A DNA stretch of 64,000 nt from Aquabacter sp. L1I39. Lineage in GTDB: Bacteria; Pseudomonadota; Alphaproteobacteria; Rhizobiales; Xanthobacteraceae. Positions within the stretch are counted from its first letter, which is position 1. Each line of letters starts with the position of its first letter. Below are positions 8,775-17,100 of the stretch, piece after piece. The notes under the pieces are model-generated. The model made no database searches. It was not told the origin of the DNA and saw only the letters and a program-made list of their open reading frames with translations. The translations under genes and the position numbers were made by a program. The stretch spans positions 1,079,388 through 1,143,387 of the forward strand of contig NZ_CP072392.1 in NCBI RefSeq assembly GCF_017742835.1. The letters are read 5' to 3'.

Positions 8775-9745
8775 TGTGCGTGACCTGCGGCTGCGGCACC
8801 GACGCCGCCATCCTTTCCGGCCCCTGGGGCGAGGCGAAGCACGAGCATGAGGCCCAAGGGCAAGGGCAAGGGCATTCCCACGCGCATGACGCTCATGGTG
8901 CCCACCACCATCATCACGGAGATCACGATCACGAGCACCACCACGGCCATGGCCACGATCACGGCCAAGCTCACGGCCACGACCACTCTCACGACCACGG
9001 ACACCCCCACACAGCTCCGGCCGCCGCCCCGCGGCTGCTGGAACTGGAGCAGGACATCCTGGCCAAGAATGACCGCTTCGCCGCCCGCAACCGCGCGCGG
9101 CTGACAGACGGCGGCGTGCTGGCCCTCAACATCCTGGCCGGTCCCGGCGCGGGCAAGACCACCTTGCTGGTGGAGACGTTGAAGGCGCTCGCCGGCCGCT
9201 ATCAATGCGCTGTGATCGAGGGCGACCAGCAGACCTCCAACGATGCCGACCGAATCCGCGCCGTCGGCGTCCCCGCGGTGCAGGTGAATACGGGCAAGGG
9301 CTGTCACCTGGACGCCCATATGGTGGGCCACGCCATGGAGCGCCTGCCGCTGCCGGCGGGTGGCGTACTGTTCATCGAGAATGTGGGCAACCTGGTCTGC
9401 CCCGCCGCCTTTGATCTCGGCGAAGCCAAGCGCGCCACCTTGCTCTCGGTCACCGAGGGCGAGGACAAGCCGCTGAAATATCCCGATATCTTCGAGACCG
9501 CTGACGTGGTCCTGCTGACCAAGGCAGACCTCCTGCCCCATCTGGATGTATCGGAAGAGCTGTTGCGAGCGAATGTGGCCCGCATCAATCCCAAGGCGCA
9601 AATCCTCACCGTATCGTCCCGCGGTGGACCGGGCCTTGCCCCCTGGCTCGCCTGGCTTGCCACCGCCCGTGCGGCGCGGCTCGATGCCCTGGCGGCCAGC
9701 GCACAGGCCCGCGCCGAGGCCCTGCGCAGCGCGATCGGAGCCTGA
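8774..9745 (+). CDS. hypB: Nickel-binding GTPase HypB with His-rich domain
   Basis: A 323-residue G3E-family GTPase that drives nickel delivery to the large subunit. The N-terminal CxxCGCG high-affinity metal site (MCVTCGCG) is followed by about 26 histidines between residues 23 and 79, a nickel-storage domain as in rhizobial HypB. The GTPase core has Walker A GPGAGKTT (123-130), the ENVGNLVCP segment with the conserved Cys, and LLTKADL (NKxD equivalent). No separate nickel permease (hupE) is seen in the window, so internal Ni storage may matter more. The start is the ATG overlapping the hypA stop. Confidence 0.95.
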   Translation: MCVTCGCGTDAAILSGPWGEAKHEHEAQGQGQGHSHAHDAHGAHHHHHGDHDHEHHHGHGHDHGQAHGHDHSHDHGHPHTAPAAAPRLLELEQDILAKNDRFAARNRARLTDGGVLALNILAGPGAGKTTLLVETLKALAGRYQCAVIEGDQQTSNDADRIRAVGVPAVQVNTGKGCHLDAHMVGHAMERLPLPAGGVLFIENVGNLVCPAAFDLGEAKRATLLSVTEGEDKPLKYPDIFETADVVLLTKADLLPHLDVSEELLRANVARINPKAQILTVSSRGGPGLAPWLAWLATARAARLDALAASAQARAEALRSAIGA

Positions 9746-9748
9746 GCC

Positions 9749-11209
9749 ATGTCGACGCGCCCCGCCCTCCTCGTGGTGGATGACGAGCCCCGCTCGGCGG
9801 AGGTGATGGCGCGCGTCCTGGGCGAGGAATTCGAGGTCTTCACGGCGCTGAGCGCGGCAGAGGCCCGCCGCATCCTGGAGGCAGAGTGGATCCAGGCCAT
9901 TTTCTGCGACCAGCGCATGCCGGAAGTGCCGGGCGTCGCCTTCCTCACCGAGGTGCGCGAGCGCTGGCCGGAAATCGTGCGCGTCATCGTCACCGGCTAT
10001 ACCGACCCGCAGGACATGATCGGCGCCATCAACGAGGCGGGCATCTACCAATATGTGAGCAAGCCCTGGCATCCCGACCAGTTGCTGCTCGTGGCCCGCA
10101 ACGCCGCGCACCTCTTCTCCCTCCAGCGGGAGCATGACCGGCTCTCTTTGGAACTGCGCCTCGCCGCCCCCACCGCCGAGGCGCGCCTTGCCCGGAAGCG
10201 GGCGGAGGTGGCGCAGAATTTCCATTTCGACACCCTCATCCGTGCCGCCGGCAGCCCGCTCAACGCCACTTGCCGCCGCGCCGCCCAGGTGGCGGCGTTC
10301 GACGTGCCGGTGCTGATCCAGGGCGAAACGGGCACCGGCAAGGAATTGCTGGCCCGCGCCATCCATTATTCGAGCCTGCGCTCGGAACGGCCTTTCTTCG
10401 CCGTCAATTGCGGGGCGATCCCGGACGAGTTGCTGGAGAGCGAACTCTTCGGCCACAAGAAGGGGGCCTTCACGGGCGCCCATGTGACCCGCATCGGCCT
10501 GTTGGACCAGGCGGACGGCGGCACCATCCTGCTGGACGAGATCGGCGATGTCTCCCCCGCCTTCCAGGTGAAGCTGCTGCGCTTCCTCCAGGAAGGCGAG
10601 ATCCGCCCCGTGGGGTCCAACGAGGCCAAGCGCGTCAATGTGCGGGTGCTGGCCGCCAGCCACCGCGACCTCGTCAAGGAGGTGGAGGCCGCGCGCTTCC
10701 GCGAGGACCTCTTCTACCGCCTCAGCGCCATGGTCCTGACCATGCCGCCGCTCAGGGACCGGCGCGGGGACCTCAAGCCCCTGGCGCTCGCCATCCTGGA
10801 TTCGCTCTGCGCCCAGCACGGCAAGGCCGCCAAGGGCTTCACGGAGGAGGCGCTCGCCTGCATCGCCGCCTATGACTGGCCGGGAAACGTGCGGGAATTG
10901 CAGAACGAGGTGCTACGCATGCTGGTGCTCACCACCGAACCGCTGCTGGGCGCCGACCTGCTCTCGCCCCATGTCCTGCGCGCCGCCGCCGCGCCGCCGC
11001 CGGAAGCCGCCGCCATCGCCTTGCCCGACAACGGGCCGCTCAAAGATCGCATCGAGCGCATGGAGGCGTCCATTCTGCTGGAGACGCTGGTGCGCTGCCG
11101 CTGGAACAAGAGCCGGGCGGCAGAGGAGCTGGGCCTCTCCCGCGTCGGCCTGCGCGCCAAGCTCGACCGCTATGGCATCGCCCCCGGCCGCCCCCTCGCC
11201 CGCCATTAG
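9749..11209 (+). CDS. hupR: NtrC-family hydrogenase response regulator HupR/HoxA
   Basis: A 486-residue sigma-54-dependent activator of hupSL. The receiver domain (1-120) has DD at 11-12, a phospho-acceptor Asp54 (FCDQRMP) and VSKPW Lys. The AAA+ domain has GETGTGKE Walker A, ELFGHKKGAFTGA (sigma-54 loop) and LLDEIGD. The C-terminal Fis-type helix-turn-helix is SRAAEELGLSRVGLRAKL. HoxA/HupR proteins act with a histidine kinase (HupT/HoxJ) and an H2 sensor (HupUV), presumably encoded left of the window. It is placed 3 bp after hypB and 10 bp before hypC, so the activator lies within its own target operon, a possible positive feedback. Confidence 0.94.
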   Translation: MSTRPALLVVDDEPRSAEVMARVLGEEFEVFTALSAAEARRILEAEWIQAIFCDQRMPEVPGVAFLTEVRERWPEIVRVIVTGYTDPQDMIGAINEAGIYQYVSKPWHPDQLLLVARNAAHLFSLQREHDRLSLELRLAAPTAEARLARKRAEVAQNFHFDTLIRAAGSPLNATCRRAAQVAAFDVPVLIQGETGTGKELLARAIHYSSLRSERPFFAVNCGAIPDELLESELFGHKKGAFTGAHVTRIGLLDQADGGTILLDEIGDVSPAFQVKLLRFLQEGEIRPVGSNEAKRVNVRVLAASHRDLVKEVEAARFREDLFYRLSAMVLTMPPLRDRRGDLKPLALAILDSLCAQHGKAAKGFTEEALACIAAYDWPGNVRELQNEVLRMLVLTTEPLLGADLLSPHVLRAAAAPPPEAAAIALPDNGPLKDRIERMEASILLETLVRCRWNKSRAAEELGLSRVGLRAKLDRYGIAPGRPLARH

Positions 11210-11219
11210 GAGACCTGCC

Positions 11220-11519
11220 ATGTGCCTTGGAATTCCCGGCCGTATCGTCGCCATAGCCGATGCCGAGGCCATGCTGGCGGTGGTGGATGTTTCCGGCGTC
11301 CGCCGCACCGTGGACGTGGTGTGCGTGGCAGAGCCCGGCGCCCCGCTGGACGACCTGATCGGCGCCTGGGTGCTGGTCCATGTGGGCTTCGCCATGAGCC
11401 GCATCGACGAAGAGGAGGCCGCGGCCACCCTCAAGGTGCTTTCCGAGATCGGGGAGGCGGAGGCCGAGATCGACGCCATGCGCACCGGCAGCGTCGAACT
11501 GCTGTCAAAGGCGGGCTGA
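11220..11519 (+). CDS. hypC: Hydrogenase maturation chaperone HypC
   Basis: A 99-residue protein starting MCLGIPGRI, the HypC signature with the catalytic N-terminal Cys2. HypC forms a complex with HypD on which the Fe(CN)2CO unit is built, and delivers it to the large-subunit precursor. The ATG at 11220 follows TTAGGAGACCTGCC, a good ribosome site overlapping the hupR stop region. An in-frame upstream reading inside hupR is not coding. Confidence 0.94.
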   Translation: MCLGIPGRIVAIADAEAMLAVVDVSGVRRTVDVVCVAEPGAPLDDLIGAWVLVHVGFAMSRIDEEEAAATLKVLSEIGEAEAEIDAMRTGSVELLSKAG

Positions 11520-11531
11520 GGGAGAAAACCC

Positions 11532-12653
11532 ATGCGCTATGTGGACGAATTCCGCGACCCGGCCCTTGCCGCCGCTTTGATCCGCGAAATCGAGGCCCTC
11601 TGCGTGCGCCTGGGGCGCGGGCGGGAGAGGCCGGTCAGCGTCATGGAAGTGTGCGGCGGGCACACCCACGCCATCTTCCGTTATGGCCTGGAAGGGCTGC
11701 TGCCGGACCTCATCGAGTTCGTCCACGGCCCCGGCTGCCCGGTCTGCGTGCTGCCCATGGGACGGGTGGATGATTGCGTCGCCATTGCCGAGCGTCCCGA
11801 GGTCATCTTCGCCACCTTCGGCGATGCCATGCGGGTGCCCGGCTCGCGCAAGAGCCTGCTCCAGGCGAAGGCCGACGGGGCGGATGTGCGCATGGTCTAT
11901 TCACCGCTGGATGCGCTAGCCCTTGCCCGCCGCCATCCTGACCGGGAGGTGGTGTTCTTCGGCCTGGGCTTTGAGACCACCATGCCCTCCACTGCGCTCA
12001 CGGTGTTGCGGGCGGCGCGCGAGGGGATCACCAACTTCTCCTTGTTCTGCAACCACATCACCATCATCCCGACGCTGCGCGCGCTGCTGGAGCAGCCCGG
12101 TTTCGGCATCGATGGCTTCATCGGGCCGGGCCACGTCTCCATGGTCATCGGCACGGCTCCCTATGACTTCATTGCGCGGGAGTTTCACCGTCCCCTGGTC
12201 GTCTCCGGCTTCGAGCCGGTGGACTTGCTGCAATCCCTTCTGATGGTCATCCGCCAGATGGATGCGGGCGTGGCGCGGATCGAAAACCAATATGCCCGCG
12301 TGGTGCCGGAAGCCGGCAATCCGGCGGCGCTCAAGGCGGTGCACGAGGTCTATGAGCCCCGTCCCACCTTCGAATGGCGCGGGCTCGGCTCCATCGCCGG
12401 TTCGGGGGTGCGGCTGAGGGAAGCGTACCGCGCCTTCGATGCGGAGGCCCGCTTCTCCGTGCCCGACATCAAGGTGGCCGATCCCGCCGCCTGCCGGTGT
12501 GGCGAGGTGCTCACCGGGGCGGCCAAGCCCTGGGCCTGCCCCGCCTTCGGCACCACCTGCACGCCCGACATGCCGCTCGGCGCGCTGATGGTGTCGTCCG
12601 AGGGGGCCTGCGCGGCCTATTACCAATATGCCGGCCTGCGGGGGGCGGCATGA
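11532..12653 (+). CDS. hypD: Hydrogenase maturation protein HypD
   Basis: A 373-residue FeS protein on which Fe(CN)2CO is assembled with HypC. Conserved motifs are visible: MEVCGGHTH with the redox-active Cys, GPGCPVC, GFETT, and the C-terminal cysteine set for the 4Fe-4S cluster (CRCGEVL, KPWACPAFGTTCTP). The length is normal. An AGGGAGAAAACCC ribosome site precedes the ATG. The stop overlaps the hypE start (ATGA). Confidence 0.96.
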   Translation: MRYVDEFRDPALAAALIREIEALCVRLGRGRERPVSVMEVCGGHTHAIFRYGLEGLLPDLIEFVHGPGCPVCVLPMGRVDDCVAIAERPEVIFATFGDAMRVPGSRKSLLQAKADGADVRMVYSPLDALALARRHPDREVVFFGLGFETTMPSTALTVLRAAREGITNFSLFCNHITIIPTLRALLEQPGFGIDGFIGPGHVSMVIGTAPYDFIAREFHRPLVVSGFEPVDLLQSLLMVIRQMDAGVARIENQYARVVPEAGNPAALKAVHEVYEPRPTFEWRGLGSIAGSGVRLREAYRAFDAEARFSVPDIKVADPAACRCGEVLTGAAKPWACPAFGTTCTPDMPLGALMVSSEGACAAYYQYAGLRGAA

Positions 12654-13726
12654 GCGCGCCGGCCGTTCCGCTTCACGCGGCGAGCCGGCGCGCCCGGCCG
12701 GTCACCGGCACCAAGGTGACGCTGGCCCATGGCGGTGGCGGCACGGCCATGCGCGATCTCATCGAGGACGTGTTCCGCGCGCCCTTCGCGGGCGGGGCGC
12801 CTGGCGCGGCGGAGGACCAGGCGCGGTTCGACCTTTCCGCCCTTGCGTTGCAGGGCGACCGGCTCGCCTTCACCACGGATTCCTTCGTGGTGGACCCGCT
12901 CTTCTTTCCCGGCGGCGACATCGGCACGCTGGCGGTCTGCGGCACCATCAACGATCTGGCAGTGGGCGGCGCCCGGCCCGTTGCGCTGTCCTGCGCCGTC
13001 ATCATCGAGGAAGGCTTGCCGCTGGAGACTTTGCGGGCGGTGGCCACCTCCCTCGCCACGACCGCGGCGGCGGCAGGCGTGCCCATTGTCACCGGCGACA
13101 CCAAGGTGGTGGCACGCGGCGCCTGCGACAAGCTCTTCCTCACCACCACCGGCATCGGCGTCATCCGCCCCGGCTTGCACGTGGGCATCGACCGGGTGCG
13201 GCCCGGCGACGTGCTGCTGGTGAACGGCCTCCTGGGCGACCATGGCGCCGCCATCCTCAACGCGCGGGGCGATCTCGCGCTCGACACGCAGATCGCCAGC
13301 GACTGCGCAGCCCTTCATGGGCTCATCGCCGACCTGATCACCGCCGCCCCCGGCATCCGCATGATGCGCGATGCCACGCGCGGCGGGGTGGCGGCGGTGC
13401 TGAACGAGATGGCGGAGGCAAGCCAGGTGGGTGTACGGATCCGCGAGACGGACGTACCCATGCGGCCGGAAGTGGCGGGCTTCTGCGAGATCCTCGGCCT
13501 CGATCCGCTCTATCTCGCCAATGAGGGCAAGCTGGTGGCCGCCGTGCCGGCGGATGAGGCGCAAGCAGCTCTTGACGCCTTGCGCGCCCACCCGCTCGGC
13601 CAGGGTGCCGCACTCATCGGCGTGGCCACCGCCGATCGCCCCGGCCGGGTCGTGATGGAAACCCGCTTCGGCGGCGCACGCATCGTCGACATGCTGGTGG
13701 GAGACCAATTGCCGCGCATCTGCTGA
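12650..13726 (+). CDS. hypE: Hydrogenase maturation protein HypE
   Basis: A 358-residue PurM-like protein that dehydrates the thiocarboxamide placed by HypF on its C-terminal cysteine to thiocyanate, giving the CN ligand. The C-terminus is the diagnostic PRIC. The N-terminal core has LAHGGGGTAMRDLIEDVF; the ATP-binding glycine-rich region and GDTKVV are present. The first 25 residues are an extra Ala/Arg-rich extension. It is the last gene of the hup/hyp operon; only a weak inverted repeat (GTGCCAG 13732-13738, CTGGCAC 13766-13772) follows. Confidence 0.95.
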   Translation: MSAPAVPLHAASRRARPVTGTKVTLAHGGGGTAMRDLIEDVFRAPFAGGAPGAAEDQARFDLSALALQGDRLAFTTDSFVVDPLFFPGGDIGTLAVCGTINDLAVGGARPVALSCAVIIEEGLPLETLRAVATSLATTAAAAGVPIVTGDTKVVARGACDKLFLTTTGIGVIRPGLHVGIDRVRPGDVLLVNGLLGDHGAAILNARGDLALDTQIASDCAALHGLIADLITAAPGIRMMRDATRGGVAAVLNEMAEASQVGVRIRETDVPMRPEVAGFCEILGLDPLYLANEGKLVAAVPADEAQAALDALRAHPLGQGAALIGVATADRPGRVVMETRFGGARIVDMLVGDQLPRIC

Positions 13727-14199
13727 AAAGGGTGCCAGGTGAGATGGAGGCCGTGCTGGCGGTGTCTGGCACTCCTCATCCGACGCAGAGGGGGCGCCAT
13801 ACCTAGCACATCAACAAATAAAACAAAAAATAAATACAAGTGAAATTATAAATTTCAAAATTATTTTACATTAAAATCAAAAATATAAACATTTAATTTT
13901 ACAATAATTATTTTTGATAATATCAGTTTTTCATTAATATTACTAAATGCCCTCCCGCAATAACGATTTTGACGCGCAACCATCCTCCAAAGAGCACGAC
14001 CCAAGATAGAGTCGTGCAAATTTGCAACACAGACATACGCAAGAAACACACCCCTCCGAATCGGGTTGCAGGTGCTGCACCTCCGTGCAACGTTGCCAAA
14101 AGTTGCCATAAGAATGAGCAGATGGTTAACGCGCCGCGGGAAGCGCGTTGCACCTAAGAAACATAAGTGCCCACTGCATAGGGGGCGGGGGAAACAACG
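13727..14199. promoter_or_regulatory. AT-rich intergenic region upstream of the autotransporter
   Basis: No gene is seen in these 473 bases. About 13801-13960 has only roughly 15% GC, in sharp contrast to its surroundings. It contains a perfect inverted repeat TGAAATT-ata-AATTTCA at 13841-13857. Downstream lie TGCAAATTTGCA (14015-14026), a nested repeat with outer GTTGCA/TGCAAC and inner GGTGC-t-GCACC (14065-14091), and several more TTGC(A/C) half-sites to about 14155. The autotransporter ribosome site (GGGGGCGGGGGAAA) closes the region. Likely the autotransporter promoter with a regulator-binding array; AT-richness also fits xenogeneic silencing or recent acquisition. Confidence 0.6.
14015..14026. 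promoter_or_regulatory. Perfect 12-bp palindrome TGCAAATTTGCA
   Basis: A self-complementary site in the autotransporter leader, about 175 bp before the ATG. Its TGCAA half-site recurs in the nested repeat at 14065-14091 and near 14150, suggesting a cooperative operator for one regulator. The regulator is not identified. Confidence 0.4.
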
Positions 14200-17100
14200 A
14201 TGACCAATGTCCGGGGCACTCTCGGCGCCGCATGTGCGCCAGCCATGGCACGCCGTGCCGAACCTTTGTCCTCGCCCCCGCGCCGGATCCCCCGCAGCCG
14301 GTTCCTTCTCTCCTCCGCCCTCACCGCGCCGGCACTGGTACTTGCGGGCGCGGCTTTGACAGTGTTGGCGGGCGGCCCCGTGGAAGCCACCCCTCTCAAT
14401 TGCAGCGTCACCGGCACGACCATGCTGCAAAACTGCAACGGCACGAACGTTTACGTCACCATGACGCCTGGCACGGGGTCGCTGACGGTGGAAGACCTGA
14501 CCACAGTCTCCATCATCTATGCCTCGCCGCAGACCGCCGGCACCTATGACCAAACCGTAGAAATCCTTGGCGCGACCAGCATCGACAACCCGAACTATAG
14601 CGGCTTGGTGATGCAGTTCGGCACCGACACGAGCACGCCGCCGCAGCGCAATGAGGTTGTGGTCAACGCCACGGTCAATATCGGCGCTAACGTGGTGGCG
14701 ACGTCAGGCCCTTCCGGCGGTTTCGGCACCATCTGGGTCCTCAACGACAATGCCGGCAACATCGTCATCGACAATGCCGGCCAGATCACCCTGAATGCAC
14801 CCAACACCAGTACGGCGGCCATCAGCGGCGCGACTAATCTGGGCGCCGTGACCATTACCAATAGCGGCCTCGTGACGTCCAATGGTGGGCGCGGCATCTA
14901 TGCCGATGGAAATTGCGGACCCGTCGGGCCTGACGGATGCCTCGGCGCAGACACGCCCGTGACGGTGTCCGTCACCAACACATCCACCGGCGTGGTGAAC
15001 GCGACGACGGCCGCGATCCGCGTCATCGACTATCATGGCCTCGCGACCATCACGAACCATGGCTCGGTGACGTCCGAGCTGTTCCAGGGTCTCATCGCCT
15101 GGTCCAACAATGGCGATGCCACGGTGACCAATACTGGCAGCGTCACCTCCAACACCGACAACGCCGTCTATGCCTCCACCGAGACCGGCAAGGCCACCGT
15201 TATTAACAGCGGCACGGTCACGGCGACGGGCGACCCGACCCTTGATGCCGCGCGCGCGGCCATCCGCGACCCCGCCGGATATGCCGGCCTCATAGGATCC
15301 GCCACCACGTCCGGCGACATTGTCATCACCAACGAGAGCACAGGACACGTCACCGCCAATCGGGATGCCGCCATCCGGGCGGAGACGCCACTGGGCAATG
15401 TCACGGTGGTGAATGACGGAACGCTCACCGGACAGTCCGGCATCGTCGTGGAGAGCGGGCTTGTCACCGGCCACACCAATGCCACCGTCGCCACCATCAC
15501 CGGCGACGCGTCGGTCACCAATACCGGCACGGTGACCGCCACGAGCTATGCGGTATCGCTCAACGCGACGACCAATACCCTCACCAACTCCGGCACCCTG
15601 ACCTCAACCGGCACGATCGCCGTGCTGACAGGGGATGGCAACACCACCATCACCAATACCGGCACCATCGAAGCCGCGTCCGAGGCGGACACGGCCATCA
15701 GCATGGGGGCGGGCTCCAACACGCTCCTCTTGTCGGACACCGCGATCCTCGTCGGAAAGGTCGTCAATGCCAGCAGCAACAATACGCTCGGCCTGATCGG
15801 CACGGGAAGCGGCGCGCTCAACCTCGGTACGGTGGGCGCCAGCGGCAAGTTCCAGGGCTTTGCCAACCTCACCAAGGCCGGCACGGGCACCTGGACCGTT
15901 TCCGGCAGCGGCAGCAGCCTCTCCGGTGAGCTGAACGTCCAGGAGGGCACGCTCGCGCTCACCGGCAGCCTGTCGGTCACCACCGCCACCGTGGGCAGCG
16001 ACGCCAGCGCCACACTCGCCATTTCCGGCGGCGGAAGCCTCACCAGCGCCAATGCCACCGTTGGCGGCCCGGCCGGCGGTGTCGGCACAGTCACCATTTC
16101 AGGCGTGGGCTCCAGCTGGACCAACACCTCCGAATTGACCGTTGGCTATGATGGCGGCACCGGCTCCATCACGGTTTCGGACGGCGCCTCCCTCACCGCA
16201 AGACGCCTTGCGCTCTCCACCGCGAGCTGGGAGAGCGGCAGCGGCGGGAATGGGTCGCTCACTGTCACCGGCGCGGGAACCTCCTGGCACAATACGGGCG
16301 GCGTCGACATCGCCCGCACGGCCGGCTCGACCGGATCGCTCACCGTCTCCAATGGGGCCTTCGCCTCCATCACCAATATCGGCATCTATACGGGCGCGGG
16401 CGCCCAGGTGATGTTCACCGGTGCGGGTACCCACGTGGAGATTGGCGATCCCAACAATCGCGCTTCGGCGGCCTGGCTCAGCCCCACCGGCGGCACCGTG
16501 ACAGTGTCGGACGCCGCCTATCTTTTCGCCAGCGGCATCTATGTGGGGGCCGGAGGCGGCGACCTCACAACCATGACGGTGACCGGCGCCGGGACAGTGG
16601 TGGATGCCGCAGAGCGGGTCTATGTGGGCGGCCAGAATGGCAGCCGGAACGTGGATCCGGTGAACGGCAACGGGCAGATGACCATCTCCAATGGTGCGGT
16701 CGTGACCACGGCCGCCGTTGGCGTCGGCATGGATCCCAATTCGGTGGGCCGCCTCACCGTCACGGGCGCGGGCTCGCAGATCTGGGCGAAGGCCAATGCG
16801 GACTACAACGCCCTCGGCAATGTCTATGTGGGCTATAATGGCACGGCGACCGTGATCGTCGCCGACGGTGCCACCATCAAGGCCGACAACGAGGTCCGCA
16901 TCGGCTATGACGAGACCGGTTCCGGTACGCTGGTCATCGGGGCGGAAAGCGGTTCGGCCGCCGTCGCCGCCGGAACCATTTCGGCGCCCCGCATCGTCTT
17001 CGGCACCGCGGGTGGGCAGATCGTTCTCAACCACACCGACACCGATTATGTCCTGTCCGCTGACATCTCCGGAAACGGCGCCCTCAATGTGTTGTCGGGC

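Noticed and set aside
8840..9020. Repetitive CAC/CAT-rich stretch that looks like a tandem repeat or CRISPR-like array
   Set aside because: It is the His-rich nickel-binding domain of HypB in frame; there are no regular spacers.
8156..10819. An 887-codon open frame on the minus strand opposite hupK-hypA-hypB-hupR
   Set aside because: It is antisense to four confidently identified hydrogenase genes, has His/Gly/Ala-rich shadow composition and no recognisable domain; it is a by-product of high GC.
13727..13775. Possible terminator after hypE
   Set aside because: Only a 7-bp inverted repeat with a 27-base spacer and no T-run; too weak to call as a terminator.
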